From positions 1-30,378 of the forward strand of contig JBARRO010000231.1 in the NCBI GenBank assembly GCA_049644265.1: a stretch of 30,378 nucleotides of DNA, in the 5' to 3' direction. Of this stretch, positions 24,726 through 30,378 are shown in pieces. This stretch comes from JBARRO01 sp049644265 (GTDB taxonomy: Bacteria > Bacteroidota > Ignavibacteria > UBA10030). Position numbers and translations under genes: made by a program. The notes under the pieces were generated by a model. It saw nothing but the letters and a program-made list of their open reading frames with translations, was not told the origin of the DNA and made no database searches. Within the stretch, counting starts at the first letter, position 1; every line of letters starts with the position of its first letter.

Positions 24726-24920
24726 CAGGTTGCGGAAAAACTAAGTTTGATTTTATCCACGAAGATCACGAAGAAAAGCCAAGTGTGTATTTTCACTCAA
24801 AATGAATATATGTACGTGTTCCTTCGTGCCTGCACGCCCGCCTGCCTTCAGGATCAAGTTCGGCGGGCAGGCAGGCGTGTCCTTCGTGGATCATTTTTCT
24901 CTTTTTCAGCAATCTGCTAG
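24722..24920. repeat. 199-bp MITE-like palindromic element with CTAG ends
   Basis: The left end CTAGCAGGTTGCGGAAAAAC pairs with the reverse complement of the right end CTTTTTCAGCAATCTGCTAG (17 of 20 match). Inside, ATCCACGAAG (24755-24764) faces CTTCGTGGAT (24882-24891), and a GC-rich hairpin, CACGCCCGCCTGCC with GGCAGGCAGGCGTG, sits near the centre (24828-24878). No open frame of note is present. The layout of nested inverted repeats resembles a non-autonomous mobile element. Together with the next element it fills the gene-free stretch 24726-25127. Confidence 0.8.
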
Positions 24921-24928
24921 TGCCAATT

Positions 24929-25034
24929 CTAGTGCCCCTCCAACAAAATGATTGTTCAGAGTAGCAACGTAAGTAAATGTTGGAACGAGCAATGTGCCCC
25001 ATTGTGCAGAAAGATTTAGTTGGGGGGGCACTAG
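24929..25034. repeat. 106-bp element with 16-bp inverted CTAG-ended termini
   Basis: CTAGTGCCCCTCCAAC (24929-24944) and GTTGGGGGGGCACTAG (25019-25034) are inverted copies with one mismatch. The interior is non-coding. It starts 8 bases after the previous palindromic element, and CTAGTGCC occurs at both 24917-24924 and 24929-24936. The following 93 bases up to the Wzi-like gene are AT-rich leader in which I see no firm promoter. Confidence 0.75.
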
Positions 25035-25127
25035 AAAGTAATCTTGCGGTTTATGTTCTAGGCCTGTTCAAATTTGTGGCAAAATCTCTTTTCTTATGCA
25101 GCTCATACTAACACAACTGTTTCGTCC

Positions 25128-26768
25128 ATGAAAAAGCGTCAAAACATCACGAAACGAGGAAAGCAGTTTCTTGTCCTTTCCCTGGCGATCCTGGCTCTTG
25201 CGTCCGAATCTCGCGCACAGTCCGTGTATCTCCCGACATCGAATGAGATTTATCCGTTTTTGAAACGGATGGAGGCTCGCGAGCTGCTCGAAGGGTACAG
25301 GGATGCGGCAAAGCCGTTTTCGCGGATTGAACTTGCGCAAAAACTCCAGGCGCTGGATTCGGTCAAAAGCAGGATGACATCTGTCGAACGGGAGACGTAT
25401 GAATTCTTCAAGGAGGAGTTCAAATACGAGCTTCTTAAATTGGCCGGTGATCCGGAACCGAGCGAGATCCGTTGGCATGTGTTGTCGAAGGAACTCGAGC
25501 AGGGGATCATGAACATCGACGTCAACTACCGCCTCGGTCAGACAATTCTCGACGGCGTCAAGACGAATATTCGTTCGCAGGGGGTCAAGCTCTACGGGTA
25601 TGTCTATGATGACGTCGGGTTCTATTTCAACATTGTTGACAACAGAGAGACAGGGAAGGCGATTAATTTTGGGAAAACCAACACGCCGCAGCCGGGCATC
25701 GTCCCTTCGAGGACTGCCGCGGATGTCCTCGAGTATGACGACATCGACGCCCAACTCACGTGGAGAATCGGCAGGTTTGATTTCTCGGTCGAAAAAATGA
25801 AGAACAGTTGGGGCCTGGCAAGGCATGGAAACATTATTTTTTCCGACAAAGCTCCTTCATACCCGCAACTTAAGATGCGGGTTCCGCTCGCAAATTGGGT
25901 TGATTTCGTCTATATCCACGCCGATTTGAACTCGCGGATTCTGGATTCAACTCGCTCCTACTTTGCGGGCTCTTCGAGCATTTCGAAGTTCTATCGCCCC
26001 GTCGATCGCCCGAAATACATGGCGGCACATCAGCTGGAATTCACCATCTCACGGGGAATCGACCTTTCTATCGGTGAGTCGGTTGTCTACAGTGATCGGG
26101 GACCACTCCTTATTTACATGATTCCAGTCATGTTTTTCAAGGCGGGCGAACACTATAACCGCGATACCGACAACAGCCAGATCTTTGGGAATCTTGACTT
26201 GAACGTCATCCCCAATCTCAACCTTTATTTCTCCCTCTTCATCGACGAAATCACCACCGACGACATCCTGGATCCGACAAAAGCCCGCAACCAGGTCGCG
26301 TTCACATTCGGGTTTCAGACCTACGACCTGCTGTTCGATAACCTGGAATTGCTTGCCGAGTACTCGCGGATGAATCCCTGGGTCTACTCCCACAAATACA
26401 CCGCGGCAAACTTCACCAACAACGGTTACGACCTGGGACACTGGGTGGGGCAGAACGGAGACGACTTGTTGCTCGACCTCAGCCTGACGCCCACACGCCC
26501 TCTCAAATTTGGGACATTCCTGGAAGTGTACCGAAAAGGGGGCCGAAAGGATGTCGCCTACCAGTACATGCTCCCGTCGCAGGATTTCCTCTACGGACCC
26601 ACGCATGAAGAACGGTCCTTTGGACTCTACGGCCACTATCAGTTTGTCCGGGACGGATTTTTCGATGTTCGTGCCAGGCGCCTGACAGTCAACGATGAGG
26701 CATTCCCAAACCTGAATCTCGAAAAGAAGTGGGAATTCTCCGTTTCCGCCAGTGTTGGAGTCTGGTGA
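25128..26768 (+). CDS. Wzi-like capsule assembly outer-membrane protein
   Basis: From ATG 25128 the protein has 546 residues. This start gives a basic N-terminus and signal peptide (FLVLSLAILALASESRAQ); an in-frame ATG at 25074 would add 18 residues ahead of the signal. Residues about 25-80 (LPTSNEIYPFLKRMEARELL and on) look like the helical SLH-like lead-in seen in this family. The barrel region carries Wzi-type sequence: IIFSDKAPSYPQLKMRVPLANW, FVYIHADLNSRILD, PKYMAAHQLEF and IGESVVYSDRGP. Wzi is an 18-strand outer-membrane barrel and lectin that attaches capsule to the surface. The C-terminal Trp is acceptable for barrel assembly. Genomic association with glycosyltransferases agrees with the role, although no Wza/Wzc is in the window. 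Confidence 0.8.
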   Translation: MKKRQNITKRGKQFLVLSLAILALASESRAQSVYLPTSNEIYPFLKRMEARELLEGYRDAAKPFSRIELAQKLQALDSVKSRMTSVERETYEFFKEEFKYELLKLAGDPEPSEIRWHVLSKELEQGIMNIDVNYRLGQTILDGVKTNIRSQGVKLYGYVYDDVGFYFNIVDNRETGKAINFGKTNTPQPGIVPSRTAADVLEYDDIDAQLTWRIGRFDFSVEKMKNSWGLARHGNIIFSDKAPSYPQLKMRVPLANWVDFVYIHADLNSRILDSTRSYFAGSSSISKFYRPVDRPKYMAAHQLEFTISRGIDLSIGESVVYSDRGPLLIYMIPVMFFKAGEHYNRDTDNSQIFGNLDLNVIPNLNLYFSLFIDEITTDDILDPTKARNQVAFTFGFQTYDLLFDNLELLAEYSRMNPWVYSHKYTAANFTNNGYDLGHWVGQNGDDLLLDLSLTPTRPLKFGTFLEVYRKGGRKDVAYQYMLPSQDFLYGPTHEERSFGLYGHYQFVRDGFFDVRARRLTVNDEAFPNLNLEKKWEFSVSASVGVW

Positions 26769-26799
26769 CCGACAAGGCCTTGTGGCAAAAGAATTTATA

Positions 26800-26823
26800 G
26801 GACAAGGCTTAAACTTATTGTCC
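26800..26823. promoter_or_regulatory. Inverted repeat upstream of the ECF sigma gene, possible operator
   Basis: GGACAA (26800-26805) and TTGTCC (26818-26823) are inverted with a 12-base spacing. GACAAGGC(C)TT also occurs as a direct repeat at 26771 and 26801, 30 bp apart. Position 30-85 bases before the sigma-factor start fits a control region, but no promoter hexamers are convincing. Confidence 0.25.
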
Positions 26824-26853
26824 TCCCGCCGTGTCCAAAGACCGTAGAACCAA

Positions 26854-27411
26854 ATGAATGCCCTGAGCGACCTCGAACTCATCCGGCAATTTCACAGCGG
26901 TCACGAAGCGGCATTCAATGAAATCGTCCTCCGATACCAGGAAAAGATTTATTGGGTAGCGCGAAGGTTCGTCAATGACCACGACGGCGCATCGGATGTT
27001 GTTCAGGATGTGTTCTTCAAAGCCTACCAGGCGCTCGGGGAGTTCCGTGGCGATTCAAGCTTGTATACCTGGTTGTATCGCATTACGGTTAACCTCTCGC
27101 TGAACTTCGTTCGCAAGCAAAAGGTCAAGGATTTCTTCCGGCTTGATGAACTCTTTGAACCGGAAGCAGAAACGGAAGCAGAGCCCGACGCCATCCTGGA
27201 GCGAAGGGAGCAGACGGAATTGATCGAACAGGCGATTGCCCGGCTGCCGGAGAAACAGAAAGCGGTCTTTGTCATGCGCTACTACGATGAGCTTACCTAC
27301 GAGGAAATAGCGAAGATTCTGAAGACCTCCGTCGGAGGTCTGAAAGCAAACTATTTTCATGCAGTCAGAAAAATCGGAGAATATCTCAGCCGTGCCCACA
27401 GAACACGTTAA
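26854..27411 (+). CDS. RNA polymerase ECF sigma factor (RpoE-like)
   Basis: The 185-residue protein has only sigma domains 2 and 4. Sigma2 spans about 22-90 (YQEKIYWVARRFVNDHDGASDVVQDVFFKAYQ, then LYTWLYRITVNLSLNFVRK). A short acidic linker rich in Glu/Ala follows (about 100-120). Sigma4 spans about 125-180 (ARLPEKQKAVFVMRYYDELTYEEIAKILKTS, VGGLKANYFHAVRKI). It directs RNA polymerase to a stress regulon when released by its anti-sigma partner, encoded next with overlap. The three-gene unit with a Spy/CpxP-like protein suggests envelope-stress sensing. Autoregulation is likely from family behaviour, though the promoter is not evident here. Confidence 0.93.
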   Translation: MNALSDLELIRQFHSGHEAAFNEIVLRYQEKIYWVARRFVNDHDGASDVVQDVFFKAYQALGEFRGDSSLYTWLYRITVNLSLNFVRKQKVKDFFRLDELFEPEAETEAEPDAILERREQTELIEQAIARLPEKQKAVFVMRYYDELTYEEIAKILKTSVGGLKANYFHAVRKIGEYLSRAHRTR

Positions 27412-28030
27412 CCATTCGCTTCCCGACTTCATTCTTGGGAAGATCGGGCAGGAGCAGCGACAGGAAATCGAACGGCATCTGGCGGTTTGTCCGAAGTGCC
27501 ATGAGGAATATGAAGGAATGAAGCAGACCCTCAGCCTTCTCCGTGATAGCGCGCTGCCACAACCTCCGTTTGCATTCTTTTCCGGAATTCTTCCCCGCCT
27601 GCGCGAACGATTTGACCAGCCACGGCGGAGTCTTTTCTGGGCTGCGCCATTCGGCGAGAGAATAGTCCTTCCTCTTGCAGCTGCAGCTGTCGTAGTTCTC
27701 ATGATTGTGCTTACTCCGGTCGCAACAGGCCCGGACGCTCCCTCCAACTCCCTCCGGGCCGTGCTCGAACAGGTTTCCACTTCCGAGCTCGTCGACGTCT
27801 TCACGGAGGACGGAGCTCCGGCGTATGGGAATTCACGAATGAACCAGGAATTCATTGAATCCGTGGTGGGGGAGCATTTTGAAAAGGGGGGATTTGTAAC
27901 TGGCGCGGCTCTGACGGAAGTGGGATATGGGGAACTGCCGGCAAGTTTGTACCAGGGCATCATGTCGAACCTGAGTGATGAAGACGTGGACAATCTCCTG
28001 AAGCGACTCGGAGAAAGGAAAATCTTATGA
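27392..28030 (+). CDS. Zinc-finger anti-sigma factor (ZAS type), single-pass membrane protein
   Basis: From GTG 27392 the protein has 212 residues. The N-terminal ZAS domain has His8 and HLAVCPKC (His29, Cys33, Cys36; H-x3-C-x2-C), which binds and silences ECF sigma factors. One membrane segment (about 91-111, IVLPLAAAAVVVLMIVLTPVA) separates it from a ~100-residue periplasmic part without recognisable motif. The GTG start overlaps the sigma gene by 20 bp and has GGAGA about 12 bases upstream. ATG 27359 gives 11 more residues and a 53-bp overlap and is the alternative. The stop overlaps the next start by 4 bp (ATGA). Confidence 0.88.
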   Translation: MPTEHVNHSLPDFILGKIGQEQRQEIERHLAVCPKCHEEYEGMKQTLSLLRDSALPQPPFAFFSGILPRLRERFDQPRRSLFWAAPFGERIVLPLAAAAVVVLMIVLTPVATGPDAPSNSLRAVLEQVSTSELVDVFTEDGAPAYGNSRMNQEFIESVVGEHFEKGGFVTGAALTEVGYGELPASLYQGIMSNLSDEDVDNLLKRLGERKIL

Positions 28031-28527
28031 ACAAATGCGTTGTGCCGTTGTTTTTCGTCGCTCTTTTGTTCTGGGGCGCAGGATCTCCTCCCGCCAGGGC
28101 TCAGGGCCAGATGCAACGGCGGGGCCCGGCAGCTGAGCGGGTTGAAGCATTTAAAAAAATCCGGCTCATGGAGGCCCTCAAGCTCGATGAGGAAACATCC
28201 ATTCGCTTTTTCGCCCGCTACAATAAACACCAGGATGAGATGAAGAACCTTGGGGAGGAGCGGAATGGCCTGATTGATCAATTACAGGCGTTGGGCAAAT
28301 CGAAGGCGAACGATGCGGACTATGAGAAGGTGATACAAGAGTTGACAGTTCTCGAATCCAGAATCCTCGACGCGAGGAAGAAATTCATCGGAGAGTTGAA
28401 AGAAGTCTTTTCGGTGAAGCAGGTTGCGGACTACATCGTCTTCGAACGCAATTTCAATCAGAACCTTCGTGATCTCATGAGAGAAATGACTCAGGAACGC
28501 AGGGGATTTCAGGGCCCTCCACGCTGA
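28027..28527 (+). CDS. Spy/CpxP-like periplasmic protein (LTXXQ-like)
   Basis: The 166-residue protein has a signal peptide (VVPLFFVALLFWGAGSPPARAQ) and an almost wholly helical, highly charged mature part (FKKIRLMEALKLDEETSIRF, DYEKVIQELTVLESRILDAR, KKFIGELKEVFSVKQVADYI). The helix pattern 'LKLDEET...F..R..KH..E' followed by 'FSVKQVADYIVFE' resembles Spy/CpxP and related heavy-metal-sensor proteins that act as periplasmic chaperones or feedback sensors. The match is by pattern and not by a strict LTxxQ motif. It is translationally coupled to the anti-sigma gene and followed by a strong terminator, so it closes a sigma/anti-sigma/sensor operon. Confidence 0.75.
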   Translation: MNKCVVPLFFVALLFWGAGSPPARAQGQMQRRGPAAERVEAFKKIRLMEALKLDEETSIRFFARYNKHQDEMKNLGEERNGLIDQLQALGKSKANDADYEKVIQELTVLESRILDARKKFIGELKEVFSVKQVADYIVFERNFNQNLRDLMREMTQERRGFQGPPR

Positions 28528-28548
28528 TGCTGAAGGTTCACGCTCGAC

Positions 28549-28576
28549 AAGGCCGACGATGCTGTCGGCCTTTTTT
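28549..28576 (+). terminator. Strong Rho-independent terminator of the sigma operon
   Basis: AAGGCCGAC pairs perfectly with GTCGGCCTT around the 6-base loop GATGCT, followed by a run of T. It begins 21 bases after the stop of the Spy/CpxP-like gene. Confidence 0.92.
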
Positions 28577-28602
28577 GTTTGTGCAAACAGCCCACCATTG
28601 AA

Positions 28603-28742
28603 ACACAATTTCAAATGCCAAAGTCCAAATGTCAAATGAATTTCAAATTGAAAAAAACAATGACAAAGTCTTTGGTTTGTCCGGAGTCCCGGGCAGTCTC
28701 ATTTGATCTTTTTCCATTTGACATTGATTTGTAATTTGACCT
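28603..28742. repeat. Imperfect inverted-repeat element of the TTTGACATTTG type
   Basis: The left arm (28603-28650; CAAATGCCAAAGTCCAAATG, then TCAAATGAATTTCAAATTG) faces the right arm (28715-28742; CCATTTGACATTGATTTGTA, then ATTTGAC) in inverted orientation, with a GC-richer centre (TCCGGAGTCCCGGG). The element occupies most of the gap between the sigma operon and the cysteine desulfurase gene. It has no open frame and looks like another dispersed non-coding repeat. Confidence 0.6.
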
Positions 28743-28813
28743 TCCCTGACACCGACAGTCTATCGTCAGGTTGCTTCTTCTAAGCTGAGAAACTATATTG
28801 TTCATCAGCATCC

Positions 28814-29968
28814 ATGAAGCCCGTCTACCTCGACCATACCGCCACAACACCCCTGGCTCCTGAAGTGCTGGAAGCGATGAAGCCGTATTTTGGAGAAAGC
28901 TTCGGCAATGCTTCTTCTATCCATTCATTCGGAAGGCAGGCAAAGCTTGCCCTTGAAGAGAGCAGGGAAACGATCGCGAAATCAATCGGCGCCGGGTTCG
29001 ATGAGCTGTTTTTCACAAGCGGGGGAACCGAAGCCGACAACCACGCTCTTCGGGGAGTCGTAGAGGGCGGAAGGAAAAGTGGGAAGAATCACCTCATCGT
29101 GAGCGCGATTGAACACCATGCCATTCTGCATCCGGCGAAACGGCTGCGGGAGGAGGGAGTGGAAGTCACCATTGTTGCGGTTGACGAGCTCGGAATGGTG
29201 AATCCGGATGAGATTCGCCGTGCAATCACACCCCGTACATGCCTCATTTCGGTCATGCATGCGAACAACGAGGTGGGGACCATAGAGCCGATTGCGGCCA
29301 TCGGCGCAATGGGCCGGGAGCATGGGATTATCGTGCATTCGGATGCAGTGCAGACGTTGGGAAAAATCCCTGTCAATGCGGATGGACTGAACGTCGACCT
29401 GTTATCGTTTTCTGCACACAAGCTCTATGGGCCAAAAGGGATTGGAGCAATCTACATTCGGAAGGGAACCAAAATTGATCCCTTCCTTGAGGGTGGCGCT
29501 CAGGAAAGCAACAGGCGGGCAGGAACGGAGAATGTCCCGTCAGCCGTCGGATTTGCGAAAGCGGTTGAACTTTGTGGAAAATATCCGGAAGAATCTGAAA
29601 GGCTGAAGGCTCTCGGAAAGCGACTGCGCCAAAGAATTTCCTCGGAATTAAGCGGGGTCATCTTCAATGGCCATCCTATGGAGGCGCTGCCCAACATCGT
29701 CAGCATCTCGTTTGACTCAAAGAGAAGGAATGTGGACGGGGAGGCGTTGATTATCGGAATGGATCTTCGCGGCGTCGCCGTAACAAGCGGCTCGGCCTGT
29801 ACTTCGGGAAGCCTCCAACCCTCTCATGTTCTTCTTGCGATGGGAAGAGATGAGGCGACTGCCCGCGCCACGATTCGATTTTCGATGGGGAGAAGCACAA
29901 CAGAAGGGGACATCGACTACGCAGTCGATGCGTTAATGGATGTCCTGGCAAAAATGAACAAGAACTGA
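28814..29968 (+). CDS. Cysteine desulfurase (NifS/IscS family)
   Basis: This PLP enzyme removes sulfur from L-cysteine to give alanine and a protein-bound persulfide for iron-sulfur clusters or thiolated tRNA. All family marks are present in its 384 residues: VYLDHTATTPLAPEV at the N-terminus, FFTSGGTEADNHAL (67-79), HANNEVGTIEPI (149-160), the PLP lysine Lys203 in SFSAHKLYGPKG, RRAGTENV (234-241) and the persulfide Cys329 in SGSACTSGSLQPSHV. The loop layout is that of group I (NifS/IscS), not SufS. No scaffold (IscU/NifU) or thiouridylase gene follows in the window. The gene stands alone between two repeat blocks. There is no clear Shine-Dalgarno before ATG 28814. Confidence 0.95.
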   Translation: MKPVYLDHTATTPLAPEVLEAMKPYFGESFGNASSIHSFGRQAKLALEESRETIAKSIGAGFDELFFTSGGTEADNHALRGVVEGGRKSGKNHLIVSAIEHHAILHPAKRLREEGVEVTIVAVDELGMVNPDEIRRAITPRTCLISVMHANNEVGTIEPIAAIGAMGREHGIIVHSDAVQTLGKIPVNADGLNVDLLSFSAHKLYGPKGIGAIYIRKGTKIDPFLEGGAQESNRRAGTENVPSAVGFAKAVELCGKYPEESERLKALGKRLRQRISSELSGVIFNGHPMEALPNIVSISFDSKRRNVDGEALIIGMDLRGVAVTSGSACTSGSLQPSHVLLAMGRDEATARATIRFSMGRSTTEGDIDYAVDALMDVLAKMNKN

Positions 29969-29969
29969 C

Positions 29970-30154
29970 CCTTCGTGTCCTTCGTGCCCTTAGTGGTTGA
30001 TTCTCTTTTCAATCCGCGTTTTCCTCGTGTTTCGAGGTCCGTCTTCTACCTTCGTGTCTTTAGTGTCCTTCGTGGTTTCCTTCTTCATTTCCTTCGCGTG
30101 TTTCGAGGTCCGTCTTCTACCTTCGTGTCTTTAGTGTCCTTCGTGGTTTCCTTT
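29970..30154. repeat. CTTCGTG repeat block with a 71-bp tandem duplication
   Basis: The block has many CCTTCGTG(T/G) units. A segment starting CGTGTTTCGAGGTCCGTCTT is repeated at 30026 and 30097 (period 71), running through CTACCTTCGTGTCTTTAGTG and CCTTCGTGGTTTCC to about 30083 and 30154. It is the reverse-oriented form of the repeat at 8142-8170. Its right end overlaps the 3' end of the minus-strand phosphatase gene. Confidence 0.85.
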
Positions 30155-30378
30155 CTTCTGAATCAACCCGTAACGCAGCCCCCTGTCGCTCGCGATGATC
30201 GTGTCGAGGCGGAAGTGCTTCATGACTTCGAGGAGAATAAGAATCCCGGCGAGCAGCACTTCTTTTCCTGGGCCCTGATGACCGCCAACCTGCGGAACTT
30301 GCTCGGCAACGGCCGCACCGGCGTCCATGAGCCAGCCGTCGAGCCTCGACCCGAGGCGTATGTCACCTGGGACTACGC
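30131..30378 (-). CDS. Ppx/GppA-family phosphatase, C-terminal fragment (5' end outside window)
   Basis: The minus-strand frame is open to the right edge, so only the last 82 codons or so are visible. The segment EVLLAGILILLEVMKHFRLD followed by TIIASDRGLRYGLI is characteristic of the C-terminal part of the exopolyphosphatase/pppGpp phosphatase sugar-kinase-fold domain, where helices precede the 'SDRGLR.GL' strand. Family members hydrolyse polyphosphate or convert pppGpp to ppGpp. The final residues GNHEGH plus the stop codon are encoded by the CACGAAGGACAC repeat, so the natural C-terminus has probably been replaced by repeat sequence. The identification rests on this one block. Confidence 0.65.
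   Translation of the reverse strand, partial: VVPGDIRLGSRLDGWLMDAGAAVAEQVPQVGGHQGPGKEVLLAGILILLEVMKHFRLDTIIASDRGLRYGLIQKKGNHEGH

Noticed and set aside
24722..25034. Insertion sequence
   Set aside because: No transposase frame is present. The elements are too short and look non-autonomous, so they are listed as repeats.
27055..28281. Minus-strand open frame of 408 codons opposite the sigma/anti-sigma genes
   Set aside because: It spans three well-supported plus-strand genes and has an Arg/Ser-rich composition typical of antisense artefacts.

Overview
The window looks like a chromosomal fragment of a Gram-negative member of the Bacteroidota/Chlorobi (FCB) lineage, most like Ignavibacteria. 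The evidence is a YPNPFNPST-type C-terminal sorting domain of the type IX secretion system (T9SS), a very large PorU/gingipain-like C25 peptidase, FadL/PorV-like and Wzi-like outer-membrane barrels, and many short palindromic intergenic repeats. Base composition looks near 50% GC by eye. No RNA gene, CRISPR array or transposase was found. Assignment to a genus is not possible from sequence alone.

Layout. (1) Positions 1-4070: a 5'-truncated right-handed beta-helix surface protein with two dockerin-like repeats at its C-terminus, followed by a T9SS-sorted protein whose N-terminal domain is possibly cohesin-like; a terminator closes the unit. (2) Positions 4080-5235: a repeat-rich island with palindromic elements, a GIY-YIG nuclease gene fitted almost exactly between two of them, a 203-bp tandem duplication and a 16-bp minisatellite that runs into the 3' end of a minus-strand lipoprotein gene. 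(3) Positions 5935-18878: a same-strand surface-polysaccharide cluster (WecG/TagA/CpsF glycosyltransferase, Wzx-type flippase, GT2, KpsC/S-like capsule protein, GT-C membrane glycosyltransferase, GT4) whose last gene overlaps by 4 bp the PorU-like C25 peptidase. (4) Positions 19081-22860: a large lipoprotein of unknown function and a PorV/FadL-like barrel. (5) Positions 23053-26768: UDP-xylose synthase, a coupled GT2, two CTAG-ended palindromic elements, and a Wzi-like capsule assembly barrel. (6) Positions 26854-28527: an ECF sigma factor, its zinc-binding anti-sigma factor and a Spy/CpxP-like periplasmic protein, with a terminator. (7) Positions 28814-30378: a NifS-type cysteine desulfurase, a tandem CTTCGTG repeat block, and the 3' end of a minus-strand Ppx/GppA phosphatase gene.

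How the genes fit together. Most of the window builds the cell surface: lipid-linked glycan synthesis and flipping, capsule attachment (Wzi-like), T9SS cargo, and a PorU-like sortase with a PorV-like candidate partner. In Porphyromonas, PorU joins T9SS cargo to anionic LPS, so the overlap of a PorU-like gene with a glycosyltransferase operon suggests, but does not prove, that this glycan is the anchor for T9SS proteins. The sigma/anti-sigma/Spy-like operon fits envelope-stress control. A recurrent feature is that dispersed repeats reach into gene ends: they supply the N-terminal residues of one glycosyltransferase, the stop codon of another, and the C-terminal residues of the phosphatase.
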